Part shown: positions 55,649-64,000 of the stretch, one piece after another | Position numbering within the stretch: the first letter of the stretch is position 1 | How the letters are laid out: each line of letters opens with the position of its first letter | Assembly (NCBI GenBank): GCA_009667805.1 | Contig: CM019072.1 | Location: 32,729,519-32,793,518, forward strand | Direction of reading: 5' to 3' | Source: Leptobrachium leishanense | Lineage: Eukaryota; Chordata; Amphibia; Anura; Megophryidae | Length of the DNA: 64,000 bases | Program-made: the position numbers and the translations under genes | The notes under the pieces: model-generated | Databases searched by the model: none | The model's input: only the letters and a program-made list of their open reading frames with translations | What the model was told of the DNA's origin: nothing

Positions 55649-56554
55649 CAAGGTTATTCAAAGAGATCCAAATTGCTGGCGAAAGGTAAACGAACAGTGA
55701 AATTCAGCGTACGGTTACCTTTCCTGGCCATTCGGCTATTCAGAGAGCAGGCAGTTCGCCAAATGTTGGCGAATTGCCTGCACATACGGTGCCTGTTCAA
55801 GGGCAGTGAAATCCCCATAGAGAAGCAATGCTTCGTCTATTCAGAGAACAAAAACCAGCAGTGAAAAGTTGCCGAAATGCCCTGCTGTTCGGTGGTTTCA
55901 TTCAACAGGTTTATTCAGGCGAATCCCATAGGCTTCAATGTTAAAAATATTCCCGTTTTAATTCAATATCTAGTAAACCGTTGATTATAATATTCTGCAG
56001 TAAAGAATCTCTTTATTGTTAGATTTTTTTAGGGATCTTTTAGATATTTTTCGGGATCTTTGTGCGAAAAAAATATATGTTTCTTTTTTTTAAATTGTTT
56101 TTTCTTTTTCCTGTAACAGACCTTTTTATAATCATTCATTGGATCTTATATATAAATTCCAGACATTTTTGTTCTGTAGTTTGTTTGCAAACAGCGTTTC
56201 ACTTTTCAAACATTCAAGCGTACTGTTGTTTTTTTTTTCCCCTCCATTCGTCTGCAGTGTCGGGTTTTTCCGGCGGCTGCTCTGCGCTGTGATCGGCTCC
56301 TGCTCGGGTTTCTCTGGCGTGTTTGGCGGGGTTAATCCAAATCTTTTTGCGGGTTTCGGTGTGCATTTGCCTGGGTTTTGCGGTGAGTGTTCGGCGGGTT
56401 TGCGGCGGCTTTTCCCTGCACTACGATGGCCCTGTGGTGCTTGCTGAATACACCGCAGGGTCGCTGAAATGGAATCGCCAAATTGCACCGAATTGAAGAG
56501 AACGAAAAGTCTCCGAACATGCAGCGACTTTTCGATTCTCTTTGAATAACCCTG
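55649..56554. mobile_element. Harbinger-like family B element (906 bp)
   Basis: Ends CAAGGTTATTCAAAGAGATC and TCTCTTTGAATAACCCTG, flanks AAA/AAT. The interior is colinear with 30064-30952. Confidence 0.78.
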
Positions 56555-56858
56555 AATGTCAAATCAAGTTTATTTTACTAAACTCAAGCTGCATCATACA
56601 CCTAAGCTCTTTAACATACTGAACGTCGGCAGCCATGAGCGGCGCTGGACAGTCCGGCTGTCAGTCAGACTTTTTTTTTTTTTTGTAGAGGAGGAACTTT
56701 AATTTTGGCATTGCTTTTACAAAGAAACGAGTTTCTCCACTTTGTCTTCTTCTAGATTCCATAATGTGTACAGCTTAAATTCCTTCTAAAAAAAAATGTG
56801 AATAACACGAAAGTACAAAAAACCATAAAGGAAGGGACTTTCAGCGTTCAGTGCCAAA

Positions 56859-56904
56859 ATGTCGATATATGCTGTTTGCCTTTTCTTAACAGCGTTTTTG
56901 GTGG
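56859..56904 (+). CDS. 5-HT3-receptor-like gene, coding exon 1 (signal peptide)
   Basis: ATG at 56859 followed by 15 codons (MSIYAVCLFLTAFLV) and the first base of a Gly codon, then donor GTAAGT (56905). Short, hydrophobic, ending at the usual place for a receptor signal peptide. It joins exon 2 in phase, with ACHS following. No exon-internal alternative start. Confidence 0.78.
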
Positions 56905-57219
56905 GTAAGTAATATTAATCGTCTCCTCTTTTATTGACAGATGTTTACTATTTAATTTAATTCTACAGGAATGTTGGTGAAATGTTACAAGGAAGTGACT
57001 TGAATATTTAATCACAGGAAAGGGGTAGAACATTGAAAATGTCGCAGTGTTCACCAAGTGATCAGTATGTGCCGAGTTATATTTTGTTCAGTTACAAAAT
57101 GCTATGTTAACACTTTATAGCTCAAAAAGTGGTCTTATATAATAGTGAGTTTCTTGATCATTTTTATGCAATCCCAAATAAAAGTGAACGTGTCCCTATT
57201 GTGATCACTTTATCTTAAA

Positions 57220-57353
57220 GGGACACTACCACGTACATAAGCTGTAACTAGAATACATGTGCGCTACAAACAGAAACCACTTTGTAAAACACACGCTGCT
57301 GGTTGTGTTTCTTTGTTTGAAGTAATTACATGTAAAAAGGTAAAATAAACCTA
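57220..57353 (+). mobile_element. Left end of an AAAGGGACACTACCAC-type DNA element
   Basis: TTAAAGGGACACTACCACGT followed by ATAAGCTGTAACTAGAATAC: the second copy of the element that hosts the LINE at 46493. Cut at 57354 by a family B element. In receptor intron 1. Confidence 0.65.
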
Positions 57354-58195
57354 AGGGTTTATTCAAAGAGCACCGAAATTTAAGTGCTCTTTCATTCAGT
57401 GCTGTTCGGCGAGCTGAATTCGCCGATCCTTGCTTTGAATTCAGCATTCCCCGAAGTGCGCCACATAGATCCGCCTAACGCTGCCAATAAACCCGGGGAA
57501 TGCATCTGGTAAACCGGTAAACGCCACCAAAAAACTAGACAAACGCATCCGATAAACCACCAAACGCAGTCGCAAACCGCTGAACGCAGCCAACGATCCG
57601 CCGAACAGACTGCCGAACGCTTCCGATCAGCCACGGAAAAAAGTCGACCAGCCGCCGAACAGGGGTAAATAAAACAAATTAAAAAGAAATGCAATATTTA
57701 ACAGGCGTTTTAAACAAGAATAATGCATGAAAATGCATAGAAATAATATATGAGGTCCTATGAATAACAATAAAAAGGTCTGTTACAGAATAATAAAACT
57801 ACCGCCATTTTAAAAAAAAAATCGGAACGGAAAATGCCTAAAGAATTCTAAAACAATAAATAAATAAGAGACTTTTTGATGCAAATTAAAAGAATGAACG
57901 TTTGAATAATTTTTTTTTATAAAAATCGTGGAATTTTTTTACATTGAAACCTATGGAATTCACTCGTTTAAACCTGTCAAACGAAAGCACCGAAAATCTG
58001 TGCATTTTGACAACTTTTTGCTGCTGTTCAACGTTCTCTGAATAGATTATCCTTTACTTCTATATGGAGAATTTCACTGCCGCCGAATTGCATCGTATTT
58101 TGCTGACAATTCACCAATATTTGTCGAATTGCCATAAAATTGCACCGTACAGGGAAATTCACCGTTCGGTGCAATTCGGTGTCAAATTTGGCTCT
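57354..58195. mobile_element. Harbinger-like family B element, right end lost
   Basis: Begins AGGGTTTATTCAAAGAGCAC. The interior matches 7164-7617 and inverted 55649-56554 (ATATGAGGTCCTATGAATAAC). The expected GAATAACCC end is missing near 58195. Confidence 0.65.
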
Positions 58196-58601
58196 CTAGG
58201 ATCTCCCTACCATTTTGTTGATTTTTTTTCCCATGAGGCAATATTTACCAAATGTTTTTCTTTACTTCTGTTTTTTTATCAAATCTATGGTATTTAACAG
58301 TTGAATGGGATACAGGAGGGGCTGTTTAGATTAGGCTGCAGGGGGCTATTGTTCTTCAGGCTACTTGAGATAGGAGGTAGCAGCTGAATGAGATAAAACA
58401 TGGAGCTGAAAAGACTTCTAATCTACCCCGGTGATGTCCTTCGAATACATCCCACACAATACAATGATGTGAGTCAGTGATCAACCATTAGACTCCATTA
58501 TACGGCCAAAGCCACACAGTGAGGGGCAAGTGATGTAAAGATACTGTTGGGGTGGTTTACAACACAAGATATCACACAATGGATGCACCCAGTGACACAT
58601 A

Positions 58602-58712
58602 TTGTAAGTGTCCTTGGGCAAGACACCTGACGGTACATACTCGCCACCCAGGACATACTTGAATACGAGAGAAATCTCAATGTATCCTTCCTGGTAAAAT
58701 CCTTTCTCAAAA
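58602..58712 (+). mobile_element. SINE 3' fragment
   Basis: TAAGTGTCCTTGGGCAAGAC through CCTGGTAAAATCCTTTCTC: body and tail of the tRNA-derived SINE; the tRNA-like head is missing. Confidence 0.75.
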
Positions 58713-58777
58713 AAATAAAAAATATATATAGAGTAAAATATTGTCTTATAAAGGAAATAAAACACAATAAGGACATT

Positions 58778-59640
58778 TCATTTTATGGTGGTAATGGCCC
58801 TATACGGGGGTGAATGAAGAAAGAAAAAGATAAAGCACGATCTGATAGTATGGTAGTGTGAGTGTGAAGGAATGTGTTTGAAAGAAGACGTAATACCAGT
58901 GAAAGTAGTGTGCATGCAAAATGAAATACAAATAAAAAAGTACAGGAATGATATGTAAAAACAAGTGCCAAGAATGCTATTAAAACGAAAAAGTGAGTGT
59001 GGTGAAAAATGTGAATGTGTTGTAAGAATGAAGATAATAAATATAAGAGGTGGGCGAAAAGAAAATAAGTGAAAAAAAGGAAAAAATATGGGGAAAGTAA
59101 AAAATGAGTACTGAGAAAACAAACAGGAAACAAAACGAAAAAATAATGCGCTAATCACTACCCAAAAAACATGTGAATTAAACATTATTATTGAGAGCAT
59201 GTGGATTGAGAGTCTGAATTCAAAATGTTTCTCGTTGAGGTAACAGCTGTAGAGAGGAGGCATATGATCGATGATGCCAATGTATTTAAGAGATGGAAAC
59301 CTGTATTGACATGCCAAAAAGTAGTTGGCAACAGCTTTATCCAAAAGTCCATCATGGAATACTGTGGTGATGGTGGAAAGGTGTCCTATGATGCAGTCTG
59401 AGGGTGAGGTCAGCTTTGCCCACATACAGTATGCCAATTCACAAGGTCAGGTAATCAAGTAAATGACGTATTCTGATAGCCGATGTTTAATTTCAAATCT
59501 TCCAGTAGATGGGTGGCATATGATGATATGTCATGGCCTTCGCTGTAGGCGCCGGAAGAAGGCCAAGTAAGGAGCCGTTCCCCTCTGGTATTCCAGTTCC
59601 AGGCCAGATTTGACCCCTGCCTGGTCTGGTGTCCAGGCAC
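58778..59640 (-). other. Unidentified open stretch on the minus strand
   Basis: A minus-strand open frame (59437-58778, 219 codons) begins inside a coherent-looking segment (SPSDCIIGHLSTITTVFHDG, then VANYFLACQYRFPSLKYIGI) but turns into Phe/Ser/Leu-rich low complexity after about residue 90. No domain is recognised. It may be a relic of a transposon gene in intron 1 of the receptor, or chance. Confidence 0.25.
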
Positions 59641-60074
59641 TCAGGAATCCATACCTAAATCACTTACTCTCCCAGACATCCTGTTACTCAACCCATGCAC
59701 TCTGTCACAATCAGGGCCGCCATCAGGGCATTACGCCCCATGCTGCCGTAAGAGGCCCGGGGTGCCGTCGGCAGTGGCGTTGCCCTTTTACAGCTCCGGT
59801 ATCGGACTCGATGAGTCCGAATCCAGAGCGGTGTCTTTGCTGCAGGAGCCGGAGGAGATACTGTGTCTCCTCTGGCACCTAGCAGCTTCGCTGGCTGTCT
59901 GGGCGGGCCAAGCAGCGTGTGGGGCCTCCCAAGCATGTTGCTTTGTCTCCGCCCCCTCCACTCAGTGAAGCTGCGCGCCTGAGACGGAGGGCCCGGGCTG
60001 AAGAGCAGAAGAAAAGAAGATCGAAGAGAAGAGCAGAAGATTGAAGAAAAGAAGAGCTGAAGGAAGGAAGACAG

Positions 60075-60655
60075 CGGAGTGGTGAGCCAGGGCCCAGCCT
60101 GACCCAAGGCCCAGACCCCAGGGCCCAGACCCCAAGGCCCAGACCCAAGGCCCAGATCCAGGGCCTAGAACCCAGGGCCCGGACCACAAGGCCCAGACCC
60201 CAGGGCCCAGACACCCAGGCCCAGACCCCAAGTCCCAGACCCCAAGGCCCAAACACAGGGCCCAGGCCAGACCCAGGGCCCAGACCCAGGGACCAGAGCC
60301 CAGACTCAGGGACCAGACCCCAAGGCCCAGCCCCAGAGCCCAGATCCAGGGACCAGACCCCAAGGCCCAGACCCAGGGCCCAGGCCAGACCCAGGGTCCA
60401 GGTACCAGGCCCAGCCTAGACCCAGGGACCAGGCCCCAAGGCCCAGCCCCGGGGACCAGGCCCCAAGGCCCAGCCCCAGGGACCAGACCCCAAGGCCCAG
60501 ACCCAGGGACCAGACCCAGGGAACAGACCCCAAGGCCCAGTCCCAGGGACCAGAGCCCAGACCCAGGGCCCAGACCAGACCCCAAGGCCCAGGCCTAGCC
60601 CAGACCCCAAGGCCCAGGGCCCAAGGCCCAAACCAGGCCCAGACCCAAACCCAAA
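60075..60655 (+). repeat. Short-unit minisatellite inside the hAT element
   Basis: Irregular 10-13-bp units of the type CCCAGACCCCAAGG and CCCAGACCCAGGGA. Stop-free on the minus strand (207-codon Gly/Leu/Trp-rich frame), which is an artefact. Confidence 0.9.
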
Positions 60656-60674
60656 GGCCATCATATACAGCCCG

Positions 60675-60815
60675 TTACTGTGAGATTTATTGCTGTGGAT
60701 TCTGTGATACGTTCATACACATCGCACATTACTGTGAGTTTTATTGCTGTGGATTCTGTGATACGCTCATACACACTGCACATTACTGGGAGTTTTATTG
60801 CTGTGGTGCTATGTT
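60675..60815 (+). repeat. About 57-bp tandem repeat (near 2.5 copies) in the hAT element
   Basis: Units contain TTATTGCTGTGGATTCTGTG and TCATACACA..GCACATTACTG. Confidence 0.8.
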
Positions 60816-61100
60816 ATGTCCTTTTTTTTTGAAGGGGGAGAAAAGCTGTTAGAGGTTGAGGGAGTGCCTGGGGGGGGCCCCATCATGAGGTTCAGTAAGG
60901 GGCCCCATCATTTCTGATGGCTGCCCTGGTCACAATATATATAAATGTTTTTATGAAACAACACTTCAAGAGCTTAGATAGTATTTTTTTTATTGAAATC
61001 TACTCACTTTCAACCTCACATAGATGCATTGGGCCAATTCTGATCTGATTTATACTTGTTTTCACCTACATGGACGTTCTCACTTTTTCTTTTACTTTAG

Positions 61101-61252
61101 GAGCATGTCACAGCCGTGTCTGTAGTTACCAGGACTTGTTGAGCAGCTTGAATCTAACCGACCTTCCAGGTCTTGATGTACGACCGGTGAAAGACTGGAC
61201 AAAGCCATCTGTGGTGTATGTGAATGTAATCGTGTACACAATTGTCAGTTTG
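61101..61252 (+). CDS. 5-HT3-receptor-like gene, coding exon 2
   Basis: Acceptor TTTTCTTTTACTTTAG, donor GTGAGT (61253). Encodes CSYQDLLSSLNLTDLPG, then VRPVKDWTKPSVVYVNVIVY, the first beta-strand region of a Cys-loop receptor. The best likeness is to 5-HT3A and its many fish and frog paralogues (VRPVRDW.KPT..S.DVIVYAI in human 5-HT3A). Phase 2-in, 0-out. Confidence 0.9.
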
Positions 61253-61317
61253 GTGAGTTTTTCTTTACACTGTACTATTTTGTGATTTAATAAAGTTATT
61301 ATTATTTCAAGACTTTA

Positions 61318-62297
61318 TTAGGAACAAGTGAAACAACATTCAAGGCATTCAACATTCAGCATTAAATGGCAGCTGAAATTTAATGTAGATAAATGCAAAG
61401 TTATGCACTTTGGAGTGAAGAACACACAAGCAACTTATACCCTAAATGGTACGGAGTTAGGGAAATCCAAGCAGGAGAAAGATTTGGGAATAATCATAGA
61501 CTTCAAACTAAGTAACAATGTGCAATGTCAAACAGCAGCCGCCAAGGCCAGCAAGGTATTGGCATTAAAAGGGGAGTTCACTTTTGGGATGAAAACATAA
61601 TTTTGCCTCTGTATAAATCAATGGTAAGACGCACCTTGAATATGCTGTGTGATTTTGGGCACCTGTCTTAAGAAAGGATATTATAGTGGGGGGGAATGGA
61701 AGGTTTAAGTTATGAGGAAAGACTAACAAGCTTAAACCTGTTTAGTTTAGAGAAACGGCACTTAGAGGGGATCTGATAACCTTATATAAATATATATACG
61801 GGGCCTTAGAGGGGATCTGATAACTTTATATAAATATATACGGGCCATTATAAACTATTGTCTGGAAACCTATTCATTAACAGGACTATACACAGGACAC
61901 GAGGTCACCCATTTAGACTGGACGAAAGGAAATTCAGCCTAAAGCATAGGAAGGATTATTTTACGGTGAGAACAATAAAGTTGTGGAATTCTCTGCCTGT
62001 TGAGGTGGTTGGGTCAGAGACTGTACAGACGTTTAAAAAATGACTGGATGACTTCCTGCAGACACAGAATATTAAGGGTTATAATATTTACTATGTGGGT
62101 AAAAGCTTCTTGATCCAAGGAGAAATCTGACGCCATTCTGGGGTCAAGAAGGAATTTTTCCCAGTATGTTGCATATTGGCGAGCGCTTCAGACTGGGTGT
62201 TTTGCCTTCTTTTGGATGAACAGCAGTAGGTGATGTGTGAGAGGCTGAACCCGATGGACGCATGTCTTTTTTCAGCCTATTTAACTATGTAAGGTGT
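61318..62297 (+). mobile_element. CR1-like LINE, 3' part
   Basis: The first part translates as WQLKFNVDKCKVMHFGVKN, then KQEKDLGIIID, typical of the end of CR1 reverse transcriptases. Later parts are frame-broken. The 3' end has GGATGAACAGCAGTAGGTGA and TTTTCAGCCTATTTAACTATG. Near 61765-61845 a short stretch (AGAGGGGATCTGATAAC) is tandemly duplicated. In receptor intron 2. Confidence 0.85.
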
Positions 62298-63069
62298 GTA
62301 GTAATTGTCCTAAACAGTTTTTGAGGATGACATTTAATACAATAGCAATACAACGTTACCAGAAAAATGAATAATGCACTTGCAGATCTGTGTGACGTGG
62401 GGCTTGCTCTGCAGAACCGATGTGGAGAAGTAACGATAAATACATTAAGGAACGCTAGCCACCACAACCACTTATGTTAATTTAATTAATCTTTACATTC
62501 CCCTCTTCCCTCCCTTTTGACAGTCTGTGGACACTGTGACAGATCTACAAAGTGAAGGGCTTCACTATTTCCTGAAGACTATCACTCAGGTCCCGGGAAT
62601 CCCAGCCTTCCAAGGCTTGGGTTAGAGAGAGTTTATTTACTTTATCAATAAACACCCCAAATCCTCAATGCCTCTCAATGCTTCTGTATTAAGTAAGTAA
62701 GAGTGCATAATGGTCATACATCGTCAGGTGGACAGCACCGTGGTTCATGCTACTACTATATGGGCTGTCTAGTTGGAGAAGTACAGAGACTGTAGCACTT
62801 GAAAGGAAGTATTATTTATTATTATTACTATTATTATAATTAATGTGATATGCTCTACTTGAGGACTACTTGTCCTATGAAATGTGAAACTTAAAATAAA
62901 ATAAAAAGCTATGAATATGATACAATAATCGAAAGATTGACAAACATGAGGCCGTTCTGGACAATATGAGCCTCTTCTTATTTGAGCAGATTGTACGAGC
63001 CTATGTTTTCTATAAAATATCAAAGTTGCAACTTGTCATCTCTCTCTTACATTTTTCTTTCATTTTTAG

Positions 63070-63114
63070 GATACACGGTTACAGACATTAACCACATATA
63101 TTTGGTTCAGCATG
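63070..63114 (+). CDS. 5-HT3-receptor-like gene, coding exon 3 (45 bp)
   Basis: Acceptor TTCATTTTTAG, donor GTAAGA (63115). 15 codons: DTRLQTLTTYIWFSM, equal to the DEKNQVLTTYIWYRQ region of human 5-HT3A. A 45-bp third exon is a fixed feature of many Cys-loop receptor genes. The rest, including the Cys loop and four membrane segments, is beyond the window. Confidence 0.92.
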
Positions 63115-63204
63115 GTAAGAAATTGTTCTACACGTTTTTGGATTGAAAATCAAAATTTAACATATAAAGTCGTATTTGTATAGCTTTATAATGCAAGATC
63201 GACA

Positions 63205-63405
63205 CTTTCCCTGTGGAGAAACCGAATTCCTCGCTTAGACCTCACTCCTGTCACCCAATATTACTTATAGGATTTCTAAGGGGTAGTCTCCACCCTCAAT
63301 GTAACAAAAAAGTTCATCATAATGTATTTCTGGATTCCAACAACCAGGCAGAGGACAGAACTGAGGGAGAGGTCTGGGGTCACTCACTAATGTAAAAGGG
63401 ACAAG
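63205..63405. repeat. Interspersed repeat D, second copy
   Basis: Matches the outer parts of 19545-20165 without the inserted TIR element: CACTCCTGTCACCC, CTCCACCCTCAATGTAAC and GGTCTGGGGTCACTCAC. It serves as the empty-site reference. Confidence 0.6.
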
Positions 63406-63712
63406 AAAAAGGGGGGTTGTAATAGCGTAAAACCGCTCTACTTTCGCTTATAACGTGTGGCTGCATCCTCCGCCTGAACACATTATGACCACATGCAGTT
63501 AATATTTTTGCATTTTGTCGCTATTTTTAGAAGCTGCAATGCTTACATTCTTATTATGATCACTACAAATAACCATAGACAGCAAAGTTGACATTCTTAT
63601 CATCTACCTTTATCACATTTACTGGATTAGACAGAACGGCCATTTCTGCCTGTATGCTAATAATGTAGACCTTGTGTGACATTGTGCAATAATATGGACA
63701 CCATCTAGAGCA

Positions 63713-64000
63713 GGGCTAAAAATTTCAAGTCCCATGCTACTAACCAGGCCATAAGAGTTAATCACCACCAGTTGCTCCACCTAACCCTTACCCAGCCCTT
63801 AACTCTGTCCCTAAACACACCCCCTTAAATTATCTTATGAAATTACACTGTTAAAGGTTTTATTTAAACTGAAGTTACAAAAAATAACATTAATACCCAG
63901 ACATGAGAACCCAGATACATGTATACCCAGTCATTAGAGCCCAATGTGAGCAGAGCGAGGAGGCAGGGAAGCTCCTCTTCACTACCCTGCCAGTGACAGA
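63713..64000. mobile_element. Possible hAT element left end, cut by the window edge
   Basis: Starts CAGGGCTAAAAATTTCAAG. No right end is visible. Tentative, based on the CAGGG start and unlike base composition. Confidence 0.35.

Larger units (their letters stand above)
59712..60928. mobile_element. hAT non-autonomous element with exact 8-bp TSD
   Basis: Ends CAGGGCCGCCATCAGGGC and TTTCTGATGGCTGCCCTG, flanked by GTCACAAT on both sides (59704-59711 and 60929-60936). Next to the right end lies AGTAAGGGGCCCCATCATTT, the subterminal sequence usual for this hAT group. It carries two tandem arrays and no transposase. Confidence 0.9.

Noticed and set aside
59879..60664. Minus-strand Gly/Leu/Trp/Pro-rich frames up to 207 codons, silk-like in look
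   Set aside because: Produced by the CCCAGACCCAAGG short-unit array inside a hAT element; no start context or conserved ends.

Overview
The window is vertebrate nuclear DNA, and most likely comes from an amphibian (a frog). This rests on short exons with consensus GT/AG sites inside very long introns, and on heavy repeat content: L2 and CR1-type LINEs, hAT, Harbinger-like and Tc1/mariner-like DNA elements, a tRNA-derived SINE and LTR elements. The amphibian call is an inference from repeat types and gene order; no species can be named. Three host genes are visible. (1) A 5' coding exon of HSDL1 lies on the minus strand at 1488-1719. (2) A complete DNAAF1 (LRRC50) gene lies on the plus strand, with 12 coding exons between 9291 and 39096, all in compatible splice phase, giving a predicted 631-residue dynein-arm assembly factor. 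(3) The first three coding exons of a Cys-loop receptor of the 5-HT3 receptor type lie on the plus strand (56859-63114); the gene runs off the right edge. HSDL1 and DNAAF1 are head to head, as in human. The stretch between them near 9.0-9.2 kb holds a ZNF143-like motif and a near-perfect RFX X-box, the element expected in front of a motile-cilium gene.

Layout: 1-8.7 kb is HSDL1 flank packed with DNA transposons, including a three-part nest at 5.17-7.62 kb. 9.0-9.4 kb is the promoter and DNAAF1 exon 1. 9.4-14.9 kb holds three minisatellites in DNAAF1 introns 1 and 2; the largest (about 3.6 kb, 26-bp period) seems to have grown out of an L2 LINE coding segment. 15.7-39.1 kb is the rest of DNAAF1, with a large foldback element (20.7-24.7 kb) split by an L2 LINE. 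39.1-56.8 kb is intergenic: a Tc1-like element, a solo LTR inside a minisatellite, and a Russian-doll nest in which a DNA element contains a LINE (TSD ACCACTAACAT), which contains a 4.8-kb LTR element (TSD AGGAG). 56.9-64 kb is the receptor gene, with hAT and CR1 insertions in its introns.

Most long open frames here are repeats or transposon relics, not host genes. The huge open frames at 11.3-14.9 kb come from a stop-free tandem repeat. The least ordinary items are the LTR element, which codes for a long SAP-like acidic protein but has no pol, the L2-derived minisatellite, and the minisatellite whose reading frame joins DNAAF1 exon 1. No prokaryote-like system, CRISPR array or operon is present.
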